Positions 34,365 through 43,660 of a stretch of 64,000 nucleotides of DNA are shown in pieces. How positions within the stretch are numbered: the first letter of the stretch is position 1; each line of letters begins with the position of its first letter. Source of the DNA: Mesorhizobium helmanticense (GTDB taxonomy: Bacteria > Pseudomonadota > Alphaproteobacteria > Rhizobiales > Rhizobiaceae); NCBI RefSeq assembly GCF_003034915.1, contig NZ_PZJX01000047.1, positions 162,325 to 226,324 of the forward strand, written 5' to 3'. Position numbers and translations under genes: made by a program. The notes under the pieces are model-generated. The model was not told where the DNA came from. It searched no databases and saw nothing but the letters and a program-made list of their open reading frames with translations.

Positions 34365-35702
34365 ATGGCCGGCATATTGCGAAAATATCCCCTGCTGCGG
34401 CGCTCGCGGGCAATGTGGGGCTCGCGGCGCGTCTGGCAGCCGCGGCTGGTGTTCTGGGCCGGCGCGGTTTGCATCGGCCTGATCAGCGTGCTGTTTGCGA
34501 TGCTGGCCGACCGCGCGCAGGAGCTGTTCCACATGATGACGGGCAATGACGGCGGCTGGCGCAGCTGCCTGCCGCTCGTCATCACGCCGCTTGGCTTCGT
34601 CGTCTGCGCCTGGCTGGCGCACGCCTTCTTTCCGGGTTCGCAAGGCAGCGGCATTCCGCAGGCGATCGCCGCCCGGCATCTGCGCGACGACGAGGATCGC
34701 AGCCATATTCTTTCGCTGCGGCTGGTGGTGGGCAAGATCGCGCTGACCATTGTCGGCCTGTTCTGCGGCGCCTCCATCGGACGCGAAGGCCCGACGGTGC
34801 AGGTCGGTGCGTCGCTGATGCTGCAAGTGGCGCGCTGGGGCGGCATGGCGCAGGCGCGCGGCCTGATCCTGGCCGGCTCGGCCGCCGGCATCGCGGCCGC
34901 CTTCAACACGCCGCTCGCCGGCATCGTCTTCGCCATTGAGGAGATGGGCCGCACCTACGAGGCGCGCACCAACGGGATGGTGCTGACGGCGGTGATCCTG
35001 GCGGGCCTGGCCTCGCTAGGGCTGCTCGGCAACTACACCTATTTCGGTGTCGCCAAGGAAACGATCTCATTTGCCGCCGACTGGCCGCTGGTCATTGCCT
35101 GCGGCATCATCGGCGGCGGCTTTGGCGCGCTGTTTTCGCTGCTGGCGCTGAAGGCGACACGGCGGATCCGGCGCTGGAACAGCTTGCAGCCCTTGTGGCG
35201 GGTGCTGGCCGTGGCCGCCGTCTGTGGGCTGGGGGTGGCGGCGATCGGCGTCGCCTCGGGCGGACTGACCTTCGGCACCGGTTACGCGCAGGCGCGCAGC
35301 GCGGTGGAAGGCACGCCGCTGCCATGGTTCTTCTTTGCCGAAAAATTCGCGGCCGGGCTGCTGTCGATGATTTCGGGCATTCCCGGCGGTATCTTCGCGC
35401 CGTCGCTGGCGGTTGGCGCCGGCCTCGGCAGTTCGCTCGGCCTGGTCTTCGGCGCCAGCGCGGGTGCCGCCGCCCTGCTCGGCATGGCCGGTTATTTTGC
35501 CGGCGTGGTGCAGGCGCCAATGACCGCCTTCGTCATCATCCTCGAAATGACCGGCAATCACGACAATGTCATTGCGCTGATGTGCGCCTCGATGCTGGGC
35601 TACGGCACGGCGCGCCTGATCTCGCACGAACCGCTCTATCACGCGCTGTCGCGGGTCTTCATCGCCGAGGCGATCCGGCGGCGCCGGGCGGAAGCGGCGT
35701 AG
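34365..35702 (+). CDS. ClC-family chloride channel/antiporter
   Basis: 445 residues with GGAAGGA before the ATG. The three chloride-binding motifs are kept: GSGIPQ (94-99), GREGP (139-143) with gating glutamate E141, and GGIFAPSLAVGAG. AGIVFAIEEMG contains E192/E193, corresponding to the intracellular proton glutamate of the E. coli exchanger. Keeping both glutamates argues for a Cl-/H+ antiporter rather than a channel. About eleven to eighteen helices in the inner membrane. It lacks a cytoplasmic CBS pair. No operon partner. Confidence 0.92.
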   Translation: MAGILRKYPLLRRSRAMWGSRRVWQPRLVFWAGAVCIGLISVLFAMLADRAQELFHMMTGNDGGWRSCLPLVITPLGFVVCAWLAHAFFPGSQGSGIPQAIAARHLRDDEDRSHILSLRLVVGKIALTIVGLFCGASIGREGPTVQVGASLMLQVARWGGMAQARGLILAGSAAGIAAAFNTPLAGIVFAIEEMGRTYEARTNGMVLTAVILAGLASLGLLGNYTYFGVAKETISFAADWPLVIACGIIGGGFGALFSLLALKATRRIRRWNSLQPLWRVLAVAAVCGLGVAAIGVASGGLTFGTGYAQARSAVEGTPLPWFFFAEKFAAGLLSMISGIPGGIFAPSLAVGAGLGSSLGLVFGASAGAAALLGMAGYFAGVVQAPMTAFVIILEMTGNHDNVIALMCASMLGYGTARLISHEPLYHALSRVFIAEAIRRRRAEAA

Positions 35703-35731
35703 ATATCCGCAGGAATGAGCGGAAAGGGGTG

Positions 35732-35757
35732 CAAAAAATCCGGGCTCGCGGCCCGGC
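35732..35757 (-). terminator. Terminator of the IalB-family gene
   Basis: CCGGGC (35740-35745) / GCCCGG (35751-35756), followed on the minus strand by a run of six T (35733-35738 as A on plus). It lies 35 bases past the IalB-family stop. Confidence 0.7.
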
Positions 35758-35791
35758 CCTTCATCAAACCGGCTTTGGCAAATCGGCTTGC

Positions 35792-36295
35792 CTACTTACA
35801 CTTGGCGATCGACGCCAACGCCGCGGAAATGCCCTTCAACGAAAAGACGTAGGTGGTGGTGTTGCCGCGGCCGGATTTCGCCGACACTTTCATGTCGGTG
35901 CCGGTCTTCATCGCGGCGATCAGCACCGGTTCCTCGGCGGCGTTCTCCACCCAGGCCGACTTGCCGCGGGTGAACATCGAGAAGCTCTTCTTGTCGATGG
36001 TGACGGTCGCCTTGGAGCCTTCCTGGAAATTGTAGCCGGCGATGAATTGCGGCTCGTAGGAGATCTGCTGTCCCGGCCGCTGGCTGACGAAGAAGAACAT
36101 GTCGCCATGGTCGAGCGTCGGCGGCTGCTTGTCGGTCGGCACCGTCAAGACATAGCAGACCTTGCCGCCCGAGGCCTTGTAGCTGTAGGTGCCCCAGGCA
36201 TTGTGCTGGCCGATCTTGGTCGCCGATTGCGCCAGGGCCGGCGCTGTCAAGGCCACCAGGACCAGGCTCGAAACTGTAGCAATCAATCCGCGCAT
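35792..36295 (-). CDS. Invasion-associated locus B (IalB) family secreted protein
   Basis: 167 residues from the ATG at 36295. Signal peptide MRGLIATVSSLVLVALTAPA ends ALAQ. The mature protein shows the IalB/DUF1311-like order: GTYSYKASGGKVCYVLT, MFFFVSQRPGQQISYEPQFI, KSFSMFTRGKSAWVENAAEE and a C-terminal SLKGISAALASIAKCK with a Cys that may pair with the first. IalB-like proteins are periplasmic or outer-membrane associated in alphaproteobacteria; in Bartonella IalB takes part in erythrocyte entry. Here it is one of many paralogues and a housekeeping envelope role is likelier. Confidence 0.85.
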   Translation of the reverse strand: MRGLIATVSSLVLVALTAPALAQSATKIGQHNAWGTYSYKASGGKVCYVLTVPTDKQPPTLDHGDMFFFVSQRPGQQISYEPQFIAGYNFQEGSKATVTIDKKSFSMFTRGKSAWVENAAEEPVLIAAMKTGTDMKVSAKSGRGNTTTYVFSLKGISAALASIAKCK

Positions 36296-36544
36296 CGTTT
36301 TTCCTGTATTCCAAATGGTGCGGAGGCAGATCCGCGTGGCGTCCTGCCGTCGCTTCATTTTGATTTAATCTGGGTTACCAAACGGTGAACTTCCTTTGGG
36401 AAAAGGACCCTCACCCCAGGAAACCGCCGCCATTCCCGCGCCACCGCTAGAAAAGCGGCGGACATGGTGTCCCTGGGCCGACTTGGAGGCCACGAAAGCG
36501 GCAAGAGTTTGACTTTTCACACGGCCCGCCGGCGCAGCGCCAGC

Positions 36545-36907
36545 TCAGCTTTCGTCGGCCATCGCCTCCCTGGCGGCCAGCCGGTGCGCGGGCGTGATAT
36601 GGGCGCTGACCGCGGTGATCGCGGCGGTCAGCACGGCGATGTCGTCGGTGAAGCCGAGCCCGAAGACGAAGTCGGGGATCGCGTCCACAGGCAGCACGAA
36701 ATAGCCGAGCGCGGCCAGCAATATGCCCTTGGCGCGCAGCGGCGTCTTCTTGTCCATGGCGCAGTAATAGGCGGCGACCACTTCTTCCATGAACGGGATA
36801 TGCCGGGCGGCCTTCTTGGCGGTGCGCCAGAATTTGGCGCGCACTTCGCCCTCGTCGCCCGGCTTGCCGTCAAAGCCGAAGAAATCAAAACCGGTTTTTT
36901 GCGCCAT
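36545..36907 (-). CDS. YkvA family protein (DUF1232)
   Basis: 120 residues from the ATG at 36907. The DUF1232 core KTPLRAKGILLAALGYFVLP then VDAIPDFVFGLGFTDDIAVL is plain, with a hydrophobic centre. Small membrane-associated protein of unknown function. The open frame extends 27 codons upstream but has less support. It is followed by a divergent 250-base region to the IalB gene in which I see nothing but promoter sequence. Confidence 0.82.
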   Translation of the reverse strand: MAQKTGFDFFGFDGKPGDEGEVRAKFWRTAKKAARHIPFMEEVVAAYYCAMDKKTPLRAKGILLAALGYFVLPVDAIPDFVFGLGFTDDIAVLTAAITAVSAHITPAHRLAAREAMADES

Positions 36908-37044
36908 CAACCTCTCCTTGCCGAACGCCGCGTGGACATAACGGGCGACCGCGAGGGAAAATGTGGTGAAACCCGAACCCCGCTGCAAGATGCCGCCGCC
37001 GATTTGAGATACTCAGCCGTATTGCGAACATCGCAATACGCGGG

Positions 37045-37341
37045 TCAGCCACCGAAATAGCGGTTCATCTTCTTGGCCAGCTCGATATCGAGCGCGGTGA
37101 CCCCGCCGGCGTCATGCGTGTTCAGCGTGACGTTCACGGTCTTGTAGACATTCGACCAGTCGGGATGATGGTCCATCTTCTCCGCCGCGAGCGCGACGCG
37201 CGTCATGAAGGCGAAGGCCTCGGAAAAGTTCTTGAAGACGAAGCTGCGCCTGATCGAGCCGCCATCCCCAGCCAACGACCAACCGTCGAGCCCAGCCAGG
37301 GCTTCAGCGATCGCCTCTTTGCCCAGTTTTTCTCTCGCCAT
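37045..37341 (-). CDS. 4a-hydroxytetrahydrobiopterin dehydratase
   Basis: 98 residues from the ATG at 37341. The signature KMDHHPDWSNVYKTVNVTLN has catalytic H58, H59 and P60, then a THDAGGVTALDIELAKKM end. It dehydrates the 4a-carbinolamine made by phenylalanine hydroxylase; the E. coli-type family member DCoH is a single domain like this. It is divergent from a phosphatase gene with 53 bases between starts. No phenylalanine hydroxylase is in the window. Confidence 0.93.
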   Translation of the reverse strand: MAREKLGKEAIAEALAGLDGWSLAGDGGSIRRSFVFKNFSEAFAFMTRVALAAEKMDHHPDWSNVYKTVNVTLNTHDAGGVTALDIELAKKMNRYFGG

Positions 37342-37394
37342 GTCCGTCTCCCGTGCTATCTCGACCTTTGACCTTAAACCATAGCGCCGGATCG

Positions 37395-37907
37395 ATGAGC
37401 GCAAAGCCCATAAACTCCATTCTTTTCGTCTGCCTCGGCAATATCTGCCGGTCGCCACTCGCCGAAGGCGTGTCGCGCGCTGTGCTGGCCGAGCGCGGGC
37501 TGGACGTATTGCTCGATTCGGCCGCAACCAGCGGCTGGGAGGTCGGTTCCGCCCCCGATCCACGCTCGATCGCGATTGCGGGGCGCCATGGCATCGATAT
37601 TTCCGGGCAGATGGCGCGCAAGGTGACAGCGGAGGACTTCCACCACTTCGACCTGATCCTCGGCATGGACCGTTCGAACGTCCGTGATCTCAGGGCGCTG
37701 GCGCCTACCGCCATGCGCGACCGGGTGCATCTGTTCCTCGAATTCGCGCAGGCCAAGGCGCAAGACGTGCCCGATCCGTATTATGAGGGACCGGAAGCCT
37801 TCGCCTCGGTCTATCGCATGATCCGCGAGGCGTCGGAAACGCTGGCGAGCCGGCTCGCCGCGCGCGCATCGGCGCCCGACAGCGGCCAGGCCTCCTCGAC
37901 GATGTAG
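37395..37907 (+). CDS. Low-molecular-weight protein-tyrosine phosphatase
   Basis: 170 residues from the ATG at 37395. P-loop CLGNICRS at 13-20 (nucleophile C13, R19) and the general-acid loop VPDPYYEGPEAF with D127. It dephosphorylates tyrosines in the cytoplasm, in many bacteria on polysaccharide-export kinases; here substrates are unknown. Its last 97 bases overlap a convergent gene, so the C-terminal 32 residues (from about 139) are encoded opposite ThpR. Full length for the family. Confidence 0.92.
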   Translation: MSAKPINSILFVCLGNICRSPLAEGVSRAVLAERGLDVLLDSAATSGWEVGSAPDPRSIAIAGRHGIDISGQMARKVTAEDFHHFDLILGMDRSNVRDLRALAPTAMRDRVHLFLEFAQAKAQDVPDPYYEGPEAFASVYRMIREASETLASRLAARASAPDSGQASSTM

Positions 37908-38407
37908 GGTCCGCCGCCGACCGAATCGCGCGACGACATCAGCACGAAGCGGCCGACGCGGAAGGGCAGCGTCGAAAAATTGCCGCGGGCCGACAGATAT
38001 TGGGCGACGTCGAGCGGGCTCGAATTGCGCAGGCGCGCCAGCGTCACATGCGGCATGAATTTGCGCGGATCGGCCGGGATGCCGAGGCGCTGGCAGATGC
38101 GATCGATCTCGCCCTGAAGCGCAGAGAGGTCGGGCGAGGCGGAAACGCCGGCCCACACCGCATGCGGTTTCTTCTGGCCGAAGGCGCCGACGCCGGACAG
38201 CGTCAGGGCGAAAGAGGGGCGGTGGACACGGTCGAGCGCGTTGGCGATCTCGTCGGCGACATGGCCTTCGACATCGCCGATGAAGCGCAGCGTCAGATGG
38301 TAATTTTCAACGTCGATCCAGCGGGCCCCGGGCAAGCCGCCCCTGAGCAGGGACAGTGAAAGGGCGGCATCACGCGGAATTTCGAGGGCGGTAAAAAGAC
38401 GTGGCAT
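37811..38407 (-). CDS. thpR: RNA 2',3'-cyclic phosphodiesterase (2'-5' RNA ligase family)
   Basis: 198 residues from the ATG at 38407 (MPRLFTALEIPRDAALSLSL). Both HxT/S-x motifs are present: YHLTL (H37) and PHVTL (H120). The fold is LigT-like. It opens 2',3'-cyclic phosphate ends, or reversibly joins 2'-5' RNA. The C-terminus extends about 20-30 residues beyond the usual end (ASRLASVSDASRIMR) into the convergent phosphatase gene, a 97-base overlap. Confidence 0.92.
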   Translation of the reverse strand: MPRLFTALEIPRDAALSLSLLRGGLPGARWIDVENYHLTLRFIGDVEGHVADEIANALDRVHRPSFALTLSGVGAFGQKKPHAVWAGVSASPDLSALQGEIDRICQRLGIPADPRKFMPHVTLARLRNSSPLDVAQYLSARGNFSTLPFRVGRFVLMSSRDSVGGGPYIVEEAWPLSGADARAASRLASVSDASRIMR

Positions 38408-38544
38408 GATGAGCCTCCTGTCCTCGAATCGAACTCTGGTCCCTAGCGAATCACCGATATTCAAGCGGAGCAAGCGGTTTGTTGGTCGCAGGCCTACCAG
38501 AAAGTTTCCCTAACGGAATGCGGCGACATCATTGGAATTGCCCT

Positions 38545-39189
38545 TCAAGAGGCGCCCTGAGCCGTGGCGATGGCCTTTTCCACCGTCGGCAGGATGCGCT
38601 CGACCATGCGGTCGACGCCCCTGGCGTTCGGGTGCAGACCATCTTTGAGCTGGAAGGCGGGCTCGCCGGCGACGCCGTCGAGAAAGAATGGATAGAGCGG
38701 AATGCCGTATTTTTCGGCCAGTTTCGGGAAGATCGCATCGAAGCTGTTCTGGTAATCGGCGCCGAGATTGGGCGCGGCGCGCATGCCGGCCAGCAGCACG
38801 GCAATCTTGCGCTGCTTGAGCTTGGCGAGCATGTCGTCCAGATTCTTTTGCGTGATGGCGGTAGAGATGCCACGCAGCATGTCGTTGGCGCCGAGTTCGA
38901 GGATGACGAGCTTGGTCCCGTCCGGCACCGACCAGTCGAGCCGCGACAGGCCGCCGCTCGACGTATCGCCGGAAACGCCGGCATTGGCGACAGTCACATC
39001 ATGGCCTTTGGCGCGAAGTGCCGCCTGCAATTTGTCGGTAAAGCCCTCGCCCGGGCCGAGGCTGAAACCCGCCATCAGGCTGTCGCCGAAGCCGACGATC
39101 TGCAAAGGCTCGGCGCGCGCCGACGAAATGGCGCCGCAAAGCGCGAGGAAAAGCATGAAGGCTGCGGCAAGGTAGTGTTTGAAAGCCAT
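38545..39189 (-). CDS. tesA: Periplasmic multifunctional esterase TesA-like (SGNH/GDSL)
   Basis: 214 residues from the ATG at 39189. A signal peptide (MAFKHYLAAAFMLFLALCGA to ARA) precedes GFGDSLMAG with S37; GANDM at 100-104 and the DGLHPN dyad D183/H186 complete the SGNH set. It hydrolyses acyl-thioesters, arylesters and lysophospholipids in the periplasm. It is divergent, 84 bases, from the ABC pair below, the same tesA-ybbA-ybbP layout as in E. coli. Confidence 0.9.
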   Translation of the reverse strand: MAFKHYLAAAFMLFLALCGAISSARAEPLQIVGFGDSLMAGFSLGPGEGFTDKLQAALRAKGHDVTVANAGVSGDTSSGGLSRLDWSVPDGTKLVILELGANDMLRGISTAITQKNLDDMLAKLKQRKIAVLLAGMRAAPNLGADYQNSFDAIFPKLAEKYGIPLYPFFLDGVAGEPAFQLKDGLHPNARGVDRMVERILPTVEKAIATAQGAS

Positions 39190-39273
39190 GCGGCAGGCCC
39201 CATATGACGAGGAACGGTCTTTCGACGAAGGCGATGCTCTAGCCTCCATTCTCCCATATAGGACGATTTAATT

Positions 39274-39984
39274 GTGACAGAAGCCGTCATCGCGCTGAAA
39301 GACGTATCGCTGACGCTCGGTGAAGGCGCATCCTCCGTCCATGTGCTGAAAGCCGTCAGCCTCGATGTGGCAAGCGGCGAGGCAACCGGCATCGTTGGGC
39401 CATCGGGTTCGGGAAAGTCGACGCTGCTGATGGTGCTTGCAGGCCTGGAAAGGGTCGATTCGGGTACGGTACGAATCGCCGGTGAGCTGCTAAACGGCAA
39501 GAGCGAGGACCAGATCGCGTCGTTTCGGGGACGAAACATCGGCATCGTGTTCCAGTCCTTCCATCTCATCCCCAACATGACGGCGCTCGAAAATGTCGCG
39601 GTGCCGCTTGAGTTGGCCGGCCATGCCGATCCATTTGGTGTGGCGGCGCGCGAGCTGGCGGCCGTCGGCCTGAGCGACCGCGTCACCCACTATCCCGGCG
39701 AATTGTCGGGTGGCGAGCAGCAGCGGGTGGCGATCGCCCGGGCGCTGGCGCCGTCGCCGCGCATCCTGATCGCCGACGAGCCGACCGGCAATCTCGACCA
39801 GTCGACGGGGCGGCAGGTCGCCGACCTTTTGTTTGCCAAGGCGGCCGAGCGCGGCATGACGCTGGTGCTGGTCACGCATGACCCGGCGTTGGCCGCGCGC
39901 TGCTCGCGCCAGGTGTCGATGCGCTCGGGCCGGATCGAGGACGCAGCCGTGCTGTCGCCAACCGCCGGCAAGGTGCCGGCCTGA
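39274..39984 (+). CDS. ABC transporter ATP-binding protein (YbbA/LolD type)
   Basis: 236 residues from a GTG at 39274 with weak AGGA upstream. Walker A GPSGSGKST (42-50), Q-loop VFQSFHLIPNMTALEN, signature LSGGEQQRV (144-152), Walker B LIADEPTGNLD. It belongs to the MacB/LolD group that powers FtsX-type permeases for lipid or lipoprotein transport. Its stop overlaps the permease start by one base (TGATG), so the pair is translated together. Confidence 0.9.
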   Translation: MTEAVIALKDVSLTLGEGASSVHVLKAVSLDVASGEATGIVGPSGSGKSTLLMVLAGLERVDSGTVRIAGELLNGKSEDQIASFRGRNIGIVFQSFHLIPNMTALENVAVPLELAGHADPFGVAARELAAVGLSDRVTHYPGELSGGEQQRVAIARALAPSPRILIADEPTGNLDQSTGRQVADLLFAKAAERGMTLVLVTHDPALAARCSRQVSMRSGRIEDAAVLSPTAGKVPA

Positions 39985-42533
39985 TGCCGCTATCGCGCAC
40001 GCTGAAACTTGCTTTCCGGTTCTCGCTGCGCGAGATGCGTGGCGGTCTGTCCGGCTTCCTGATCTTCCTCGCCTGTATCGCCCTTGGCGTGGCGGCGATC
40101 GGCGGCGTCAATTCGGTGGCGCGCGCCATTACCGCCGGCGTCGCCAACCAGGGCCAGACGCTGCTTGGCGGCGACCTGCGTTTCCAGATCAACCAGCGCG
40201 CCGCGACGCAAACCGAGCAGGCTTTTCTCGACGGGCTGGGCACGGTCTCGCACAGCGCCAATATGCGCTCGATGGCGCGGCTCGAGGACGGATCCGACCA
40301 GGCGCTGGTCGAGGCCAAGGCGGTCGACGAGGCCTATCCACTCTATGGCGCGCTGGAAACCGAGCCGGCAGTGTCCAGGCAAGATCTGTTCGGCGAACGG
40401 TCCGGCGTTTTCGGCGCCGCAGCACCCGATCTGCTGTTCGAGCGGCTGCATCTGGCGATCGGCGACCGGCTGAAGCTTGGCAGCGCCACCTTCGAACTGC
40501 GCGCCAGGCTGGTCAACGAGCCGGATGCCGTGTCCGACGGCTTCGGCTTTGCGCCGCGGCTGATGGTCTCGACCGACGGGCTTGCCGCTTCCGGCCTGAT
40601 CCAGCCGGGCAGCCTCGTCGAAAACGCCTACAAGATCCGGCTGCCCAGCGGCGCCAGCGAAGCTGATATCAAGGCCATCCAGGACCGGGCCGCCAAGGAA
40701 TTTCCCGAGGCTGGCTGGTCGATTCGCACGCGCAGCAATGCCGCACCGGCGCTGTCCTCCAACATCGAGCGCTTCTCGCAGTTCCTGACCCTGGTCGGGC
40801 TGACGGCGCTGGTGGTCGGCGGCGTTGGCGTCGCCAATGCGGTGCGCGCCTATCTCGACGGCAAGCGTGGCGTCATCGCCACCTTCAAGAGCCTGGGGGC
40901 TTCGGGCGGTTTCGTCTTTGCCGTCTATCTCGTGCAGATCCTGATGATCGCCGGCCTCGGCATCGCGCTTGGCCTGGTGCTCGGGGCGCTGATGCCGTTC
41001 GCGGCGAGTGCTGCGCTGCAATCCGTCATTCCGGTGCCGGCGGAAGGCGGCTTCTATCCCGGCGCGCTCGGCATGGCGGCGCTGTTCGGGTTGCTGGTGA
41101 CGCTGGCCTTCGCGCTGCTTCCACTCGGTCGCGCGCGTGACGTGCCGGCGACAGCGCTGTTTCGCGAAATGGGGTTCGAAGGCCGCGGTTTTCCGCGCCT
41201 GATCTATGTCGCCGCCGCGCTCGGCATTGCGCTCGCTCTGGCGGCGCTGGCCATTCTGTTTTCCGGCGATCGCCGCATCGCCTCGATCTTCGTCGGCGCC
41301 ACCGTCGTTGCCTTCCTGGTGCTGCGCGTAGTCGGCGTGCTGGTGCAGTCGGCCGCCAGGAAGAGTCCGCGCGTCCGCTCGACGGCGCTCAGGCTCGCCA
41401 TCGGTAACATCCATCGGCCGGGCGCGCTAACGCCGTCCGTGGTGCTGTCGCTCGGGCTGGGGCTGACACTTTTGGTGACGCTGGCGCTGATCGACGGCAA
41501 TCTGCGGCGGCAGATCTCCGGCAGCCTGCCGGAGCGGGCGCCGAACTTCTTCTTCGTCGACATCCAGAACAGCGACGTCGATGCGTTTTCCGCCCTGATC
41601 GGCAAGGAGGCTCCGGCGGGAACGCTGGTCAAGGTGCCGATGCTGCGCGGCCGGGTGATGGCGCTGAACGGGGTCGATGTCGGCAAGGTCAAGGTGCCGG
41701 CGGAAGGCGCCTGGGTGCTGCGCGGCGATCGCGGGCTCACCTACGACGCCAGGCTGCCCGCCAATGCGACGCTGACCGAAGGGACATGGTGGCCGGACAA
41801 TTATGCCGGCGAGCCGCTGGTTTCGTTCTCCGCCGAGGAAGGCAAGGAGATCGGGCTGAAGCTCGGCGATACCGTCACCGTCAATGTGCTAGGCCGCAAT
41901 GTGACGGCCAGGATCGCCAATTTCCGCCAGGTCGAGTGGGAGACGATGGGCATCAATTTCGTCATGGTGTTCTCGCCCAACACATTTGCCGGCGCGCCGC
42001 ATGGCTGGCTGGCGACGCTGACCGAGAAGAACGCGTCGGCGGCCGACGATGCCCGCCTGCTTAACGCGGTGACCCGTGCCTTCCCGGCGGTGACGACGGT
42101 CAGGGTCAAGGATGCGCTAGACGTCGTCAACCGTCTGGTCGCGCAGCTTGGCACGGCGATCCGGGCCGCGGCTGGCGTGGCGCTGATCGCCTCGGTGCTG
42201 GTGCTGGCCGGCGCGCTCGCCGCCGGCAACCGGGCCCGTATCCATGACGCGGTGGTGCTGAAGACGCTGGGCGCCACCAGGAAGACGCTGATCGCGGCCT
42301 TTTCGCTGGAATACATGCTGATCGGGCTTGCCACGGCGATCTTCGCGCTGGCGGCGGGCGGGATCGCGGCGTGGTTCGTTGTCGCACGCATCATGACGCT
42401 GCCGTCGCATTTCATGCCTGAAGTGGCGGTGGCCACGATCGTCTTTGCGCTGGCGGTCACGGTCGGTATCGGCCTTGCCGGCACGTGGCGGGTGCTCGGT
42501 CACAAGGCGGCGCCGGTACTGCGCAATCTGTGA
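39984..42533 (+). CDS. FtsX-type ABC permease, large two-domain (YbbP-like)
   Basis: 849 residues. An N-terminal helix, a periplasmic domain to about 260, a first FtsX unit with three helices (about 265-390), two more helices, a second periplasmic region (520-710) and a final FtsX unit of three helices. This matches YbbP of E. coli. Together with the upstream ATPase it probably moves lipids or hydrophobic molecules at the inner membrane; the direction is uncertain. The genetic link with tesA in other bacteria suggests lipid work. Confidence 0.88.
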   Translation: MPLSRTLKLAFRFSLREMRGGLSGFLIFLACIALGVAAIGGVNSVARAITAGVANQGQTLLGGDLRFQINQRAATQTEQAFLDGLGTVSHSANMRSMARLEDGSDQALVEAKAVDEAYPLYGALETEPAVSRQDLFGERSGVFGAAAPDLLFERLHLAIGDRLKLGSATFELRARLVNEPDAVSDGFGFAPRLMVSTDGLAASGLIQPGSLVENAYKIRLPSGASEADIKAIQDRAAKEFPEAGWSIRTRSNAAPALSSNIERFSQFLTLVGLTALVVGGVGVANAVRAYLDGKRGVIATFKSLGASGGFVFAVYLVQILMIAGLGIALGLVLGALMPFAASAALQSVIPVPAEGGFYPGALGMAALFGLLVTLAFALLPLGRARDVPATALFREMGFEGRGFPRLIYVAAALGIALALAALAILFSGDRRIASIFVGATVVAFLVLRVVGVLVQSAARKSPRVRSTALRLAIGNIHRPGALTPSVVLSLGLGLTLLVTLALIDGNLRRQISGSLPERAPNFFFVDIQNSDVDAFSALIGKEAPAGTLVKVPMLRGRVMALNGVDVGKVKVPAEGAWVLRGDRGLTYDARLPANATLTEGTWWPDNYAGEPLVSFSAEEGKEIGLKLGDTVTVNVLGRNVTARIANFRQVEWETMGINFVMVFSPNTFAGAPHGWLATLTEKNASAADDARLLNAVTRAFPAVTTVRVKDALDVVNRLVAQLGTAIRAAAGVALIASVLVLAGALAAGNRARIHDAVVLKTLGATRKTLIAAFSLEYMLIGLATAIFALAAGGIAAWFVVARIMTLPSHFMPEVAVATIVFALAVTVGIGLAGTWRVLGHKAAPVLRNL

Positions 42534-42763
42534 TTCGCAAGGGCCGGGCTGAGCGGTAATTGATTAAATCTCGTTCATGTAGCGCCTTGAAAGCGAATAA
42601 AACCGGTTTTTCGAGGCCTCACGAAGCATTACACCCGGTTACGGTCTTGTTCTTGTCGTCAAGAACCATCATATTTCGCGGCAGGCATGCTGGAGCCCCG
42701 CCAGCGGCGCCTTGGTCCGAATTGACCTGACACCCGACGGGGCAGAAGCAATAGAGGACTACC

Positions 42764-43543
42764 ATGGCTGAACCCATTCGTAATTATCAGACGCGCGCCG
42801 TGCCCGGCGCCGGCGTCGACGCCTCCATCGACCAGGGCCTGCGCGCCTATATGGTCAAGGTCTACAATCTGATGGGGCTTGGCCTGCTCATCACGGGCCT
42901 GGTAGCGGTCGGTACGATCATGCTGGCCACCACTGCCGATCCGGCTTCTGCGGTTGCCACGCTGCGGAGCGGTGAGATGCTGACCTCTTTCGGCGTTGCG
43001 ATCTTCGCCTCGCCGCTGAAGTGGGTGGTCATCTTCGCACCGCTGGCCGTCGTGTTTTTTATGCAGGCTCGCATGCAATCGATGAGCGTTTCGGCGCTGC
43101 AAACGACCTTCTGGGTCTTTGCCGGCCTGATTGGTTTGTCGCTGTCGTCGATCTTCCTGGTCTATACGTCCGCCAGCATCTCGCAGACCTTCTTCGCCAC
43201 CGCCGCCGGATTCGGAGCGCTCTCGCTCTACGGCTATACAACCAAGCGCGACCTTTCCGGGCTTGGTTCGTTTCTCTACATGGGTCTGATAGGCCTGATC
43301 GTCGCGATGGTGATCAACATCTTCCTGGCTTCGTCGGCGATGACCTTCGCTATCTCGGCAATCGGCGTACTCATCTTCGCCGGTTTCACTGCCTACGACA
43401 CCCAGAGCATCAAGGAAATGTATTACGAGGGTGACGCTACCGATGTCGCCGGCCGCAAGGCGATCATGGGCGCGCTGAAGCTCTATCTCGACTTCATCAA
43501 CCTGTTCACATTCCTGCTGCAGTTCATGGGCGACCGTCGCTAA
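42764..43543 (+). CDS. Bax inhibitor-1/YccA family membrane protein
   Basis: 259 residues from the ATG at 42764. Seven membrane helices, with the family end FAGFTAYDTQSIKEMYYEGD and a last helix LYLDFINLFTFLLQFMG. Bacterial BI-1 proteins such as BsYetJ leak calcium in a pH-dependent way; the paired aspartates are not certain here. Monocistronic with a strong terminator 38 bases past the stop. Confidence 0.93.
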   Translation: MAEPIRNYQTRAVPGAGVDASIDQGLRAYMVKVYNLMGLGLLITGLVAVGTIMLATTADPASAVATLRSGEMLTSFGVAIFASPLKWVVIFAPLAVVFFMQARMQSMSVSALQTTFWVFAGLIGLSLSSIFLVYTSASISQTFFATAAGFGALSLYGYTTKRDLSGLGSFLYMGLIGLIVAMVINIFLASSAMTFAISAIGVLIFAGFTAYDTQSIKEMYYEGDATDVAGRKAIMGALKLYLDFINLFTFLLQFMGDRR

Positions 43544-43580
43544 AGGCGTAGGTCGGTCCAACTGGACCAGTGAGTTTGGA

Positions 43581-43608
43581 AAGGGCGGCCCAACGGCCGC
43601 CCTTTTCT
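43581..43608 (+). terminator. Terminator of the BI-1 gene
   Basis: AAGGGCGGCC (43581-43590) / GGCCGCCCTT (43595-43604) with a CAAC loop, then TTCTTTT. Confidence 0.9.
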
Positions 43609-43660
43609 TTTGTGCCTGCCTTTGCTGTTATGGCAGGCAGATGAACGATTTGCATAAATT

